A DNA stretch of 32,336 nucleotides from an uncultured SAR86 cluster bacterium (GCA_902578495.1 CACHCY010000003.1:1-32336), one strand, 5' to 3'. Shown: positions 15,836-24,981, numbered from the stretch's first letter. The notes: generated by a model from the sequence alone, not told the origin. Made by a program: numbers and translations.

Positions 15836-17740
15836 ATGATTTTTACGAGAGGGATTTTACTCCTTGCGCTCGCCTGTGCATCTTTGTCATTGGCGTCTGC
15901 AAAAATAAATTTACGTGATGCCGATATCAAGGTGTTCATATCAGATATGGCCGGCGTGACCAATAAAACCTTTGTAGTCGATCCCAGGGTAAAAGGCTCG
16001 GTAACGGTCGCATCTGAGATTGATTTAAGCATTGATGAGGCTTACGAAGTATTTAAGTCTGTGATGGCTGCCCACGCTTATTCTGTGGTTGATTATGGGA
16101 ATCTTGCCAAGATAGTGCCTGAAGTCGTTGGTAGAACGGAATTCCAAGCCAACTACTCTGAAAATAGTTTGTCTGATGGATTGTCAATAAATGTTTTTAG
16201 ACCAAAAAATATTTCTGCAAAACCTTTAGTGGCTCTCTTGAAACCCATTACCAACAGATCAGGTCACCTTGAAGCCTTTGTTGATGCAAATGCAGTTTTA
16301 ATTGCAGACAAGGCATCGAACATTACAAAAATTATGAACATTGCAAATGAGTTAGATCGTCTTGATCAAGATCTGGTTGAATTAATTTCTCTCAAAAACT
16401 CTTCTTCTAAGGAAATGGCTAAGATGCTTAATGATCTACATTTGAAGAGTGCATCTAACCGAACAACTGCACAATTTAATGCCTTTGGAATTGATCGCAT
16501 TAATGCAGTATTGTTAGTTGGAAATCAAGAAGTTACGACAAAAATGAAATCCATAGCATTTGATTTAGATAACGAAGTCAGCGAGTCAAAAAGTTTAAAA
16601 GTTAGGTATTTAAAGTATGCATCTGCAGAAGAGATAAAGGATATTTTGACCAATGTTGCGGAAAATATAGATAAGAGCCCTCAAGGGAGTTCTGGTGGGA
16701 AAATTAAGACATCTATATCAGCTCATAAAGAGACAAACTCTTTAATCATTAATGCTGATCCGGATATCCTTGGCCAATTAGAAGATGTCATAGACAAAAT
16801 AGATATCAGAAGAGCTCAGGTCTTAGTCGAAGCAATTATCGTAGAAATCTCGGAACAACTTACAAAAGATCTTGGTGTACAGATTCTTTTTCAAGGCGAT
16901 GGAGTGGAACAACCAGCATTCGGCACAAGGTTTGGAAGTCCGAATCCTGATTTAACCGCTTTTGCTGCTTCTAGTTCAAGTCTCTTGGCAGAAGAGGGCT
17001 TAGCTGGAACAGTTAAATCCGTTGCAGCATCCTCATTGCTGGGAATTGAGGGTATTGCGGTTGGGATTGGAAAAATTGTTGCTGGTCAAAGTAGCTTTGC
17101 ATCTATTTTGAATGCTATTGCAAAAGACTCTGATTCTAACGTCCTATCTACACCTTCAATCTTAACTATGGATAATGAAACTTCTTCTATTTTAGTAGGA
17201 CAAGAAATTCCTATCACCACTGGAGAATCTCTAGGTGCAAACAATGCTAATCCATTCAGAACTATCAACCGTCAAGAAATAGGAATTAAACTTTTGGTAA
17301 CTCCGCAAATCAATGACGGTGACTCAATTAGACTTGATATCGAACAAGAAGTTTCCAGTTTATTTGGACCCATAACAGAAAGTGCGTCAGAGATAATTAC
17401 AAACAAAAGAGAGATTCAAACTAAAGTCATGGTTGAGGATAGACAAACCGTTGTGCTTGGAGGTTTGATCGATGAAGATATTCAAGAAGTTGAAAGAAAG
17501 GTTCCAGGACTAGGAGATATTCCAGTATTTGGAAATCTTTTTAAATCAACATCTAAATCCAAAGTGAAAAGAAACCTTGTTGTGTTCCTTAAACCAACAA
17601 TTATTAAAAATGCTGCTGATATGCAAACTATCAGCACTGAAAAGTACAATTTTCTGAAAGCAGAACAACTGCTATTAGAGAAAAGAGGTAAGCCTGTCGT
17701 TGATTTGAGCCTCATCGAGACGTTTTTAGAAGATCAGTAG
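15836..17740 (+). CDS. gspD: T2SS secretin GspD
   Basis: 634 aa outer-membrane channel. A signal peptide (about 1-22) precedes N0 (INLRDADIKVFISDMAG), N1-N3 domains (about 110-340), and the secretin core with NVLSTPSILTMDN, VGQEIPITTG, EIGIKLLVTPQI and VPGLGDIPVFGNLFKS. It ends about 60 residues after the core, in a short tail that could hold a pilotin-binding segment; no pilotin gene (gspS) is in the window. It starts 3 bp after the gspC stop and lies 3 bp before gspE, so all are translated from one mRNA. Confidence 0.96.
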   Translation: MIFTRGILLLALACASLSLASAKINLRDADIKVFISDMAGVTNKTFVVDPRVKGSVTVASEIDLSIDEAYEVFKSVMAAHAYSVVDYGNLAKIVPEVVGRTEFQANYSENSLSDGLSINVFRPKNISAKPLVALLKPITNRSGHLEAFVDANAVLIADKASNITKIMNIANELDRLDQDLVELISLKNSSSKEMAKMLNDLHLKSASNRTTAQFNAFGIDRINAVLLVGNQEVTTKMKSIAFDLDNEVSESKSLKVRYLKYASAEEIKDILTNVAENIDKSPQGSSGGKIKTSISAHKETNSLIINADPDILGQLEDVIDKIDIRRAQVLVEAIIVEISEQLTKDLGVQILFQGDGVEQPAFGTRFGSPNPDLTAFAASSSSLLAEEGLAGTVKSVAASSLLGIEGIAVGIGKIVAGQSSFASILNAIAKDSDSNVLSTPSILTMDNETSSILVGQEIPITTGESLGANNANPFRTINRQEIGIKLLVTPQINDGDSIRLDIEQEVSSLFGPITESASEIITNKREIQTKVMVEDRQTVVLGGLIDEDIQEVERKVPGLGDIPVFGNLFKSTSKSKVKRNLVVFLKPTIIKNAADMQTISTEKYNFLKAEQLLLEKRGKPVVDLSLIETFLEDQ

Positions 17741-17743
17741 ATT

Positions 17744-19126
17744 ATGGAGAATAAGAATACACAAGACTTTCAATTGAGCTATAAATTTGCTCGTGAAAAT
17801 GGAATTTTTATTGCAGGGATAAATGAAAACAACTTAGAAGTATTGACTTCCGACGAAGTTAAATTAAATAAATTATCTCAATTAGAAACTAAATTTAAGA
17901 AGCCGCTAGTAATTAAATCATTATCCGGAGCAGATTTTTTTAAACACATTTCATCTTTTTATTCAGAAAATACCGATAAGTCAGAAGATATTGTGGATGG
18001 CCTTGGAGATCAAATTAATTTAGAACAATTAGCTTCCGATTTACCAAAAACTGAAGATCTTCTGGATGACTCAACCGAAGCTCCCGTAATCAGACTAATT
18101 AATGCCGTTTTATCGGAAGCAATTAAATCAAATGCATCTGATATACACATAGAGCCTTACGAAAAAAATCTCTCTATAAGGTTTAGGGTAGACGGTATAT
18201 TGAAAGAAATACTTTCTCCAAGTAGCAGAATAGCCTCTCTTTTAAATGCCAGAATCAAAGTCATGGCTAATCTTGATATTGCAGAAAAACGAGTTCCTCA
18301 AGACGGCAGAATCTCATTAAAGCTCGGGGAAAAATGGGTAGATTTAAGAGTATCAACTTTACCCTCTAATTACGGTGAGAGAATTGTTCTCAGACTTCTT
18401 GATAAATCTGAAGCAAAATTTAATTTAGACGATCTTGGTATGCCTGCTGGGCAAAAAGAAGTATTCACCAAGTCCCTCGCTCAAAATAATGGAATCATAT
18501 TAGTAACAGGGCCAACGGGTTCCGGTAAAACCACAACTTTGTATGCCGGTTTAAACCTATTGAATGATCAAAGTAGAAACATTTTAACGGTCGAGGATCC
18601 AATTGAATATGCCGTGGACGGTATAGGACAAACACAAGTCAATAATAAAGTTGGAATGACTTTTGCCGCGGGACTGCGAGCAATTTTAAGACAGGATCCA
18701 GATGTGGTGATGGTAGGTGAAATAAGAGATAAAGAAACAGCTGAGATTGCAATTCAGGCATCTCTAACTGGTCACTTAGTTTTATCAACGATTCACACCA
18801 ATGACACCTTAGGGGCTATTACTAGATTGATAGATATGGGCGTTGAACCTTATTTATTAGCTTCATCGTTAAGAACAATAATTTCACAACGACTGGTAAG
18901 AAAACTTTCATCAGATGGAGAAACTTATTCAGGGAGGCAAGGTATTTTTGAAATTTTAGATATCGATCAAAACGTTAAAGAACTTATTAACGATGATTTT
19001 TCTGAAAAGAAAGTCAGGGATATTATCGATCCGCAGCATGATTTTCTTGAAGAATCAGGTCAAAAACTTATTCAGGAGGGCGTCACAACTCTTGAAGAAG
19101 TTAGAAGAGTTCTTATGGAGGCCTGA
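17744..19126 (+). CDS. gspE: T2SS ATPase GspE without zinc subdomain
   Basis: 460 aa cytoplasmic motor. The N-terminal domain (about 1-105) binds GspL; the core has SDIHIEPYE, Walker A GPTGSGKT (256-263), the Asp-rich VEDPIEY, Walker B-like VVMVGEIRD and the His box. In most GspE proteins QRLVRKLC is followed by about 40-50 residues with two CxxC pairs that bind zinc. Here QRLVRKL (382-388) is followed by only about 9 residues before the GRQGIFEIL segment, and the entire protein has no cysteine. The rest is intact, so this is a clean loss of the subdomain and not decay. Its stop overlaps the gspF start by 1 bp. Confidence 0.95.
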   Translation: MENKNTQDFQLSYKFARENGIFIAGINENNLEVLTSDEVKLNKLSQLETKFKKPLVIKSLSGADFFKHISSFYSENTDKSEDIVDGLGDQINLEQLASDLPKTEDLLDDSTEAPVIRLINAVLSEAIKSNASDIHIEPYEKNLSIRFRVDGILKEILSPSSRIASLLNARIKVMANLDIAEKRVPQDGRISLKLGEKWVDLRVSTLPSNYGERIVLRLLDKSEAKFNLDDLGMPAGQKEVFTKSLAQNNGIILVTGPTGSGKTTTLYAGLNLLNDQSRNILTVEDPIEYAVDGIGQTQVNNKVGMTFAAGLRAILRQDPDVVMVGEIRDKETAEIAIQASLTGHLVLSTIHTNDTLGAITRLIDMGVEPYLLASSLRTIISQRLVRKLSSDGETYSGRQGIFEILDIDQNVKELINDDFSEKKVRDIIDPQHDFLEESGQKLIQEGVTTLEEVRRVLMEA

Positions 19127-20334
19127 TGCCTGCATTTAATTACGAAGCATTATCGTCGGATGGAAAAAAAATAAAAGGCAGCTTAATTGCAGATGATATC
19201 AATTTAGCCTCTCAAGAATTAAAAAGTAGGAGTTTAATTCCTATAGATGTAAAAGAAAGAAAAGCTTCAGGATCTTTTTTAAGTTTTTTGTCACATAAAA
19301 TTAAATCAAGCGATTTAGCATTAATTACTCGTCAAATGTCCACTCTTATAAATGCGGGTATACCTGTTGATAGGGCATTAGATTCGGTAGCTGAACAGCT
19401 TTCAGATAAATCAAGTGCCAATAAACTCAAGGAAATATCCATGCGGGTTAAAGAGGGGTATAAGTTCTCTGAAGCTTTAAAGGAATTCCCAGAATCTTTC
19501 GATAGTTTATATGTGTCACTTATCGAAGCAGGGGAATCTTCTGGAGAATTGGGAAATGTTATGGATGAGACAGCTGATTACCTAGAAAAAAGAGCAACTC
19601 TAAATCAAGAGATTCTTGGTGCAACAATATATCCAATGGTTTTATTTGCAACTTCCTTAGTGATAATAAGTTTGTTGCTAATCTTTGTTGTTCCAAATGT
19701 TGTCTCTCAATTTGCTAACTCTAATCAGCAATTACCATTCTTAACAATGGCAATGTTAGGAATTTCAAATTTTTTTACAAGCCTCTGGTTCGGATTGCTT
19801 ATAGTTTTTTTAGCTTTAATTGCTTTTATTGGAATCAGATTGATTGGGATTAATAAGTTTTTTCTTTATGTTGATAAAGTCCTATTAAAACTTCCAATAA
19901 TTAATAAATTTATCATTGATTCAGACTTATCAAGATTCACTAATTCTCTATCCATTCTCAGATCAAGCAATGTTCCCATAATTAGGTCATTGGATATTTC
20001 TGCAAATACTGTCAGCAACAGAATTTTAAAAAAAGATATTAATTTTGCATCCGTGGAAGTTTCTGAAGGAAATTCTCTTGCAAGATCATTGAGTAAATCA
20101 AAATACATACCTTCATTGATCATTGAAATGATATCAAGCGGTGAAGCAAGTGGAGAGTTAGAAAATATGTTAATTAAGGTTTCAAAATACCTCCAGGATA
20201 GATTTAATCATTCTACTAAGATAACTTTAAATCTTTTGGAACCTGCGGTTATTATTTTTATGGGTGGATTTGTTTCTTTGATTGTTTTGGCAATTTTATT
20301 ACCGTTGATTCAGTTAAATACATTCAGCCTATAA
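19126..20334 (+). CDS. gspF: T2SS inner-membrane platform protein GspF
   Basis: 402 aa, a normal length. Two repeats of the T2SSF domain are visible: the first around 70-195 with ITRQMSTLINAGIPVDRALD and LIEAGESSGELGNVMD, the second around 270-395 with RFTNSLSILRSSNVPIIRSL and MISSGEASGELENML. Three membrane helices lie near 167-190, 215-240 and 372-397. GspF forms the platform around which GspE drives pseudopilus assembly. The start is TGATG-coupled to gspE; an AGGAG for gspG follows its stop. Confidence 0.95.
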   Translation: MPAFNYEALSSDGKKIKGSLIADDINLASQELKSRSLIPIDVKERKASGSFLSFLSHKIKSSDLALITRQMSTLINAGIPVDRALDSVAEQLSDKSSANKLKEISMRVKEGYKFSEALKEFPESFDSLYVSLIEAGESSGELGNVMDETADYLEKRATLNQEILGATIYPMVLFATSLVIISLLLIFVVPNVVSQFANSNQQLPFLTMAMLGISNFFTSLWFGLLIVFLALIAFIGIRLIGINKFFLYVDKVLLKLPIINKFIIDSDLSRFTNSLSILRSSNVPIIRSLDISANTVSNRILKKDINFASVEVSEGNSLARSLSKSKYIPSLIIEMISSGEASGELENMLIKVSKYLQDRFNHSTKITLNLLEPAVIIFMGGFVSLIVLAILLPLIQLNTFSL

Positions 20335-20347
20335 CGAGGAGTAAAAT

Positions 20348-20779
20348 ATGATGATGAAAAAAATAAAATTAAAAGGCTTTACACTTATTGAAATCTTAGT
20401 TGTTTTAATGATTTTAGGTTTATTGACTGCCGTTATTGCAATCAATGTTTTACCGAGTCAAGAAAGGGCAAGAGAAGATAAAGCTAAAGCCGACATTAGA
20501 CTTTTAGAACAAGCTCTTGAGCTCTATCGTCTTGACATGATCTCTTACCCAAATTCCAGAGAGGGTCTTCAAGCTCTTGTGATAGTTCCGGAAAATCATA
20601 GATTTAAAGAAAGATACAGATCAGGAGGGTATGTAAGAAGATTGGAAAAAGATCCCTGGGGTAATGATTATAAATATAGAAGACCCGGAAGATTTGGAAC
20701 TTTTGATTTATATTCTCTAGGGGCTGATGGTGAGGAAGGTGGAGAAGGATCGGATAAAGATATTGGCAACTGGGAATAA
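20348..20779 (+). CDS. gspG: T2SS major pseudopilin GspG
   Basis: 143 aa. A short basic leader ends at Gly10, with cleavage before FTLIEILVV; Glu at +5 of the mature protein is present. After the hydrophobic helix come the GspG hallmarks YPNSREGLQAL, DPWGNDYKY and the acidic calcium-loop tail LGADGEEGGEGSDKDIGNW. It is the main subunit of the pseudopilus that pushes substrates through GspD, and is processed by the prepilin peptidase encoded at 8.1-8.8 kb. AGGAG at 20337-20341 fits the first or second of three consecutive Met codons. It overlaps the downstream reading frame. Confidence 0.97.
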   Translation: MMMKKIKLKGFTLIEILVVLMILGLLTAVIAINVLPSQERAREDKAKADIRLLEQALELYRLDMISYPNSREGLQALVIVPENHRFKERYRSGGYVRRLEKDPWGNDYKYRRPGRFGTFDLYSLGADGEEGGEGSDKDIGNWE

Positions 20780-21143
20780 AACATTATCTGGGTTCACAAT
20801 AATAGAAATCTTAGTTGCTTTCTTTATTCTTGCTATTGCTGCACTGGCTTTCTCTTCTTTAATCACTGATTCTTCAAGATCCATTAACTTAATTGAAGAA
20901 AGATTCTTGGCAAATAATATTGCAGAAAACTTAGCTTTGAAAAACTTAGTCAAGGACGATTATCTTACTTCTTCGCAATACGACGAAGGAGAGGAAACAT
21001 TTCTAGGCATGCCGTTCACTTGGGAAAGAGAGTTAGCAACTTCAATTGAGAGAAATAGAATTGAAATCGAAATAAAAGTTTTTTCTGAAAATGGTGATTT
21101 ATTGGGAAAATCAAAGGTTTTTAAAGAGGTTCTGGCTCAATGA
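20727..21143 (+). CDS. gspI: T2SS minor pseudopilin GspI
   Basis: 138 aa with the start given. The type IV prepilin leader is cleaved after Gly22 before FTIIEILVA, with Glu at +5. The C-terminal part (FLGMPFTWERELATSIERNRIEIEI) fits GspI, which with GspJ and GspK forms the pseudopilus tip. The start is uncertain: ATG 20727 overlaps gspG by 53 bp and gives a 22-residue leader. A TTG at 20763 would give a 10-residue leader and a 17 bp overlap, with a GGAGAAGGA stretch upstream but rather distant. The position right after gspG is where gspH normally lies; the tail argues for GspI. Confidence 0.82.
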   Translation: MVRKVEKDRIKILATGNKTLSGFTIIEILVAFFILAIAALAFSSLITDSSRSINLIEERFLANNIAENLALKNLVKDDYLTSSQYDEGEETFLGMPFTWERELATSIERNRIEIEIKVFSENGDLLGKSKVFKEVLAQ

Positions 21144-21730
21144 AAGGCTTATCTTTAATCGAAATGCTCATTGCAATATCTTTATTCGCTCTTTTGGCAT
21201 TATTAGGCTCATCGTTATTGAATATATCTGTTTCTTCGAATCTTTCCATTCAAGAAAAAAATGATAGGTTAGATAAATTGGTTCTTTTGAATAAATATTT
21301 AAGACAAGATTTTACGCAATCCGTAAATACAATCCCAAGAGATCAGATGGGCGCTTATGAATTATCAACCATGGAATTAAATTCCTCAGATTCTGACGAA
21401 ATCTTACTAAGGTTAATAAAACTCTCAGATACAGATGGATTGGAAGATACCGGTGCTCTAAGAAAGATAATTTATAAACTAGATAACGGAGAGCTGATCA
21501 GAGAATCCTACAGGTACATAGATAACGAGGATCCTTTTCAAAGTGAAATCCTTCTTGATGATGTGGATTATGTAGATCTTGAAATATTTTTTGAAAATGT
21601 CTCTTATGAAGCATGGCCTATATCAGAAGAAATATTTTTTGATAGCAGCCTTCCGGAGGCAGTTGAAGTCAAAATAGGATTTTATGACCTTTCAATATTC
21701 AATAAGATTTTATTGGTGAATTATGGATAA
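21140..21730 (+). CDS. gspJ: T2SS minor pseudopilin GspJ
   Basis: 196 aa. The very short leader MKG is followed by LSLIEMLIAISLFALLAL, with Glu at +5 of the mature protein. Length and the position between gspI and gspK fit GspJ, and the remainder has the expected pattern: LNKYLRQDFTQSV soon after the helix, then a beta-rich region with RKIIYKLDNGELIRES. It starts within an ATGA overlap with gspI and its end overlaps gspK by 8 bp. It is a component of the tip complex. Confidence 0.9.
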   Translation: MKGLSLIEMLIAISLFALLALLGSSLLNISVSSNLSIQEKNDRLDKLVLLNKYLRQDFTQSVNTIPRDQMGAYELSTMELNSSDSDEILLRLIKLSDTDGLEDTGALRKIIYKLDNGELIRESYRYIDNEDPFQSEILLDDVDYVDLEIFFENVSYEAWPISEEIFFDSSLPEAVEVKIGFYDLSIFNKILLVNYG

Positions 21731-22706
21731 GAAAGAAAGTCTGCCTGGAATAGCGCTAATATTATCCTTATTTATTATAACGATCGTTTCTTCTATCGGT
21801 GTAATGATGAGCAATGAGACGCAGCAAAAAGTTAAATTTCATATTTACGAAAATTTTTTCTCTCAAGCATATCTTGATCTTTTAAGTCTCGAAGTAATTG
21901 GAAAAGAATATTTAAAACCGGAACAAAATAGACAGCAAATTGCTTTAGCCAGCTCATCAGAGTCCATTGAAAACTCATTAAGTTTTGAGACTGAAAACGG
22001 TCGAGTTTTTGGAAATTTTTATGACAGGAATAATTGTTTTAATGTTAATTCTTTGGTTTCAAAAATCAATAATTCTCAAGATAGGGTTAGTAGGATCAAT
22101 TCGCAGCTATTAAAAAACCTTGGAATGAGTCTAGAAATTCCTGAATATGACATGGATATAATTGTGTCCTCATTAATTGATTGGATTGATACCAATTCCA
22201 CTCCACAGGATACTCTTGGCGCAGAAGATGTTAATTACACAGCCAAAAAGAATCCATACCTTCCAACTAATCAATTAATTGCTGACTTGCCTGAAATTAG
22301 AAACATTAATGGGATGAATGATGAGATTTACAAACAACTAAAACCTTATCTATGTGTTCATCCTTCCAGGGAGCTAAACATCAATATAAATGCTTTGTCT
22401 CCAAAATATCCTCATCTAATAATTGCCATTACGGAAAATCAATTAGATTTTTATTCAGCTCAAAATGTGCTGTTATCAAAACCTTTTGGTGGCTATAAAT
22501 CAGCTAAGGAATTCTTTGATATGCCAGAATTTGATGGATTGGCTTTATCAGGATCTATTAGAGAGTCGTTATCAACTCAAAGTAATTATTATGAAATAGA
22601 TGTAGAAATTACTAATGGATCAAATACTTACGATTTAATTTCAAAAATCGAAATAACCTCAACAGGACCAAAAGTTTACATGCGGAAGATTGGAAAATAT
22701 CTATGA
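21723..22706 (+). CDS. gspK: T2SS minor pseudopilin GspK
   Basis: 327 aa, normal for the large GspK. The leader MDKKESLPG is cleaved before IALILSLFII; Glu5 is absent, as usual for GspK. The large soluble domain has LSLEVIGKEYL, DRNNCFNVNSLV, LIDWIDTNSTPQD, GAEDVNYTAKKNPYLPTNQL and LNININALSPKYPHL, all typical. GspK caps the pseudopilus tip with GspI and GspJ and is thought to sense substrates. It overlaps gspJ by 8 bp and gspL by 4 bp. Confidence 0.94.
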   Translation: MDKKESLPGIALILSLFIITIVSSIGVMMSNETQQKVKFHIYENFFSQAYLDLLSLEVIGKEYLKPEQNRQQIALASSSESIENSLSFETENGRVFGNFYDRNNCFNVNSLVSKINNSQDRVSRINSQLLKNLGMSLEIPEYDMDIIVSSLIDWIDTNSTPQDTLGAEDVNYTAKKNPYLPTNQLIADLPEIRNINGMNDEIYKQLKPYLCVHPSRELNININALSPKYPHLIIAITENQLDFYSAQNVLLSKPFGGYKSAKEFFDMPEFDGLALSGSIRESLSTQSNYYEIDVEITNGSNTYDLISKIEITSTGPKVYMRKIGKYL

Positions 22707-23824
22707 TACAAAAAGTAATAGAGCTTATTGAACAAGATAAAAGTCATTATTTTCTTCAAGATAATGACACTTTTAAATCAGTAAAATTTGATTCCGAAAG
22801 TCACAAAGTATCAGGAAGAATATTGCTGACTAACGAGTTCCATAATATTGATCTTAATCTCCCCGATGTATCAGATGCACAGCTTAAGAAAGCTATTCCT
22901 TTCATGATAAAAGATGAGCTTATTGAAGGTGATTCTGAAGATGATTGGATCCAATCAAAAGACTCAAAAGAGATTCTTTCTGCATCAAGCGAATATCTTA
23001 ATTCAGTTAGAGATTTAGCTTTTCAAGAAAATCTTGATTTTTTAACACCATTTCACGCTTTTGATTCCGAAGTAAATACTTTAATTTTCTTTGAAAATTT
23101 TGTTTACGTACACTCTAAGAGAAACAAAATAAGATTGATGATGTCTTTGGCAACCTTCAAATTAAGTAAAGAAAATATTTTTAATCAATTTAAAGCTGAT
23201 CCTCTTGAAGTCTTTAGCGTCGAAGAAATATCCCTCGATAAGGATTTAAAAATTCAATCAAAAGTCTTTGATTCTTATGAAGATCTTATGATCCATTCTT
23301 TCAAATCAATAGACTTTTCATATTTCAATCTCATGCAGGGAAGGTATGAAAAACGTCTAGATATAGATAAGTTATTCAAGCAAAGCAAAAAACCTTTAAT
23401 CGCTTTAGCTTCAATTTATTTATTTTTTATTAGTTTGAGCCTGATTGAAATTATTTCCTATTCTTTTCAAATTGATAATTCGTTAGAAAAGTCAAAGCAA
23501 GTTTTTAACCAAAAATTCCCAAGTCTGAATTACGAGACCGATTTCAATGAAATTAAATACCGTTTGATGAGACAGAATAACGATCAAGATCAATTAAAAT
23601 TAATATCTACAGTCAGTAATGCTGTTACCTCTCTAAGTTCAACTAATTTAAATTCATTTGTGTTGTCACAACAAAGAACTGCTTTTGAAGTTGAGGCAAA
23701 TTCATTTGCCGATTTAGAAAGAATAATAGCTAAATTGGAAGGAGAGGGGATTTACGCTCAAATAGGCACATCGAATAGAAGTAATAATTTCATCATAGGA
23801 GAAATCATAATTGAAAGTTTTTAG
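22703..23824 (+). CDS. gspL: T2SS assembly protein GspL
   Basis: 373 aa. The N-terminal cytoplasmic actin-like domain (about 1-215) is divergent but ends with the family-typical FNLMQGRY segment (near 207-214). One membrane helix (about 232-253) and a periplasmic ferredoxin-like domain follow. GspL anchors the GspE ATPase at the membrane and pairs with GspM. The start is in an ATGA overlap with gspK. Assignment rests on the topology, the QG-Y segment and the gene order. Confidence 0.88.
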   Translation: MIQKVIELIEQDKSHYFLQDNDTFKSVKFDSESHKVSGRILLTNEFHNIDLNLPDVSDAQLKKAIPFMIKDELIEGDSEDDWIQSKDSKEILSASSEYLNSVRDLAFQENLDFLTPFHAFDSEVNTLIFFENFVYVHSKRNKIRLMMSLATFKLSKENIFNQFKADPLEVFSVEEISLDKDLKIQSKVFDSYEDLMIHSFKSIDFSYFNLMQGRYEKRLDIDKLFKQSKKPLIALASIYLFFISLSLIEIISYSFQIDNSLEKSKQVFNQKFPSLNYETDFNEIKYRLMRQNNDQDQLKLISTVSNAVTSLSSTNLNSFVLSQQRTAFEVEANSFADLERIIAKLEGEGIYAQIGTSNRSNNFIIGEIIIESF

Positions 23825-24257
23825 TTATCTAAATTCCTTAACTCGACAACAACAAATAATATTTATTTTGACGTTGTCTTTACTTGTTCTAATCGTTCTT
23901 AGTTTCTTTTTGAATTTTATTCAAAAGACATCAAACAATCTTGAAATCGAAAGAAATAAAATACTCACAGAAGAAAGATTAATAAATAAAATTAATTTTT
24001 TCCCAGGATTTATCAATCAAGATAATGTTTCTATATCTTCCTTAATAACCAATTCTTCTGGCGATTTTAAAATTACCATCGATAGAACTCAGGTCATAGA
24101 CGAAGAGTCAATTATTGTCTGGATAAATGATGCAGATTTTATGAGACTTTATGACTGGCTTTTCTCAATTCAAGATCGAGTTTCATTAGATAAAACTAGT
24201 CTTACTAAGTCTTCAGGCGGGAGAGTGTCTGCTCAATTAAATTTATCTAAAATCTAA
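23811..24257 (+). CDS. gspM: T2SS protein GspM
   Basis: 148 aa bitopic membrane protein. A short cytoplasmic N-terminus is followed by one helix (about 15-38), a coiled-coil-prone stretch (ERNKILTEERLINK) and a small periplasmic domain ending in a QLNLSK strand. It pairs with GspL in the inner-membrane platform. The start is TTG at 23811, overlapping gspL by 14 bp; no ATG is available before the helix. Sequence conservation in GspM is low, so the call depends on size, topology and order. Confidence 0.83.
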   Translation: MKVFSYLNSLTRQQQIIFILTLSLLVLIVLSFFLNFIQKTSNNLEIERNKILTEERLINKINFFPGFINQDNVSISSLITNSSGDFKITIDRTQVIDEESIIVWINDADFMRLYDWLFSIQDRVSLDKTSLTKSSGGRVSAQLNLSKI

Positions 24258-24970
24258 TGAGTCTTCGATATTTATTTATCTCGGTAGTTTCTCTCTTCCT
24301 TATACTTCTTTTTTTATTTTTACCCTTAAGGATTGCTTATTCCACTGTTGATGATCTTTTTCCAGAAATCTCTTATAGAGACATCAACGGAACAATTTGG
24401 AATGGCACATTTGAAGAAGTTTTTTATGGTGATACTCTGATTGGGAACCTTAATACCTCTGTTGGTTTTAATAAACTTCATATAAAAATTGATCGTGGGA
24501 GGCTTGATCTAACAGGAGATATTTCAATAGCAGAGCTAGTCATGAATGAAGTAATTAGTCTTAGCTCCATAAAATTTATATTTGATAGTGACAACTTTGG
24601 CTCAAAATTGCCTATGAAAATCCTTCTTTCATCAGATAACTTAAAGTTAGGTTTTGATAAAGATAGATGTATTTCTTCTTCAGGAAGAATTAACGCTATG
24701 GTGAATGATCTTGAATTGTTTGGTGAAGTTTACGAAACTTCGGTTGAAGCAAGTATAAATTGCGAAAATAATAAATTAATTGCTAATTTTATAACTTTTC
24801 CAAATGCTAATCTCTTATCAGGCAATATAGTTATAGATAAAGAATTAAATTATGAAATATTTGGCTCCTCTAGAATGTTGGAAAAAGTATTAGAACAATC
24901 TCTTACCGCAGGAGTTAATGTCAATCCGTCCATAGAGTTTCAAGGAAATATTCATTCCTTACTTAGATAA
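24257..24970 (+). CDS. gspN: T2SS protein GspN
   Basis: 237 aa with an N-terminal membrane anchor (about 5-25) and a periplasmic beta-rich domain. DINGTIWNGTFEEVFYG near 42-58 matches the G-x-xWNG motif of GspN, and the alternating hydrophobic strands fit its elongated beta fold. GspN is found in only part of T2SS operons and its role is poorly known; it is the last gene of this one. It overlaps gspM by 1 bp. Downstream, 23 bp separate it from a new gene with its own -10 element. Confidence 0.85.
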   Translation: MSLRYLFISVVSLFLILLFLFLPLRIAYSTVDDLFPEISYRDINGTIWNGTFEEVFYGDTLIGNLNTSVGFNKLHIKIDRGRLDLTGDISIAELVMNEVISLSSIKFIFDSDNFGSKLPMKILLSSDNLKLGFDKDRCISSSGRINAMVNDLELFGEVYETSVEASINCENNKLIANFITFPNANLLSGNIVIDKELNYEIFGSSRMLEKVLEQSLTAGVNVNPSIEFQGNIHSLLR

Positions 24971-24981
24971 CTAATATTCCG

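Noticed and set aside
20727-20779. Frameshift or gene fusion between gspG and gspI
   Set aside because: gspG has its complete normal C-terminus and gspI its own prepilin leader, so it is an overlap of two intact genes.
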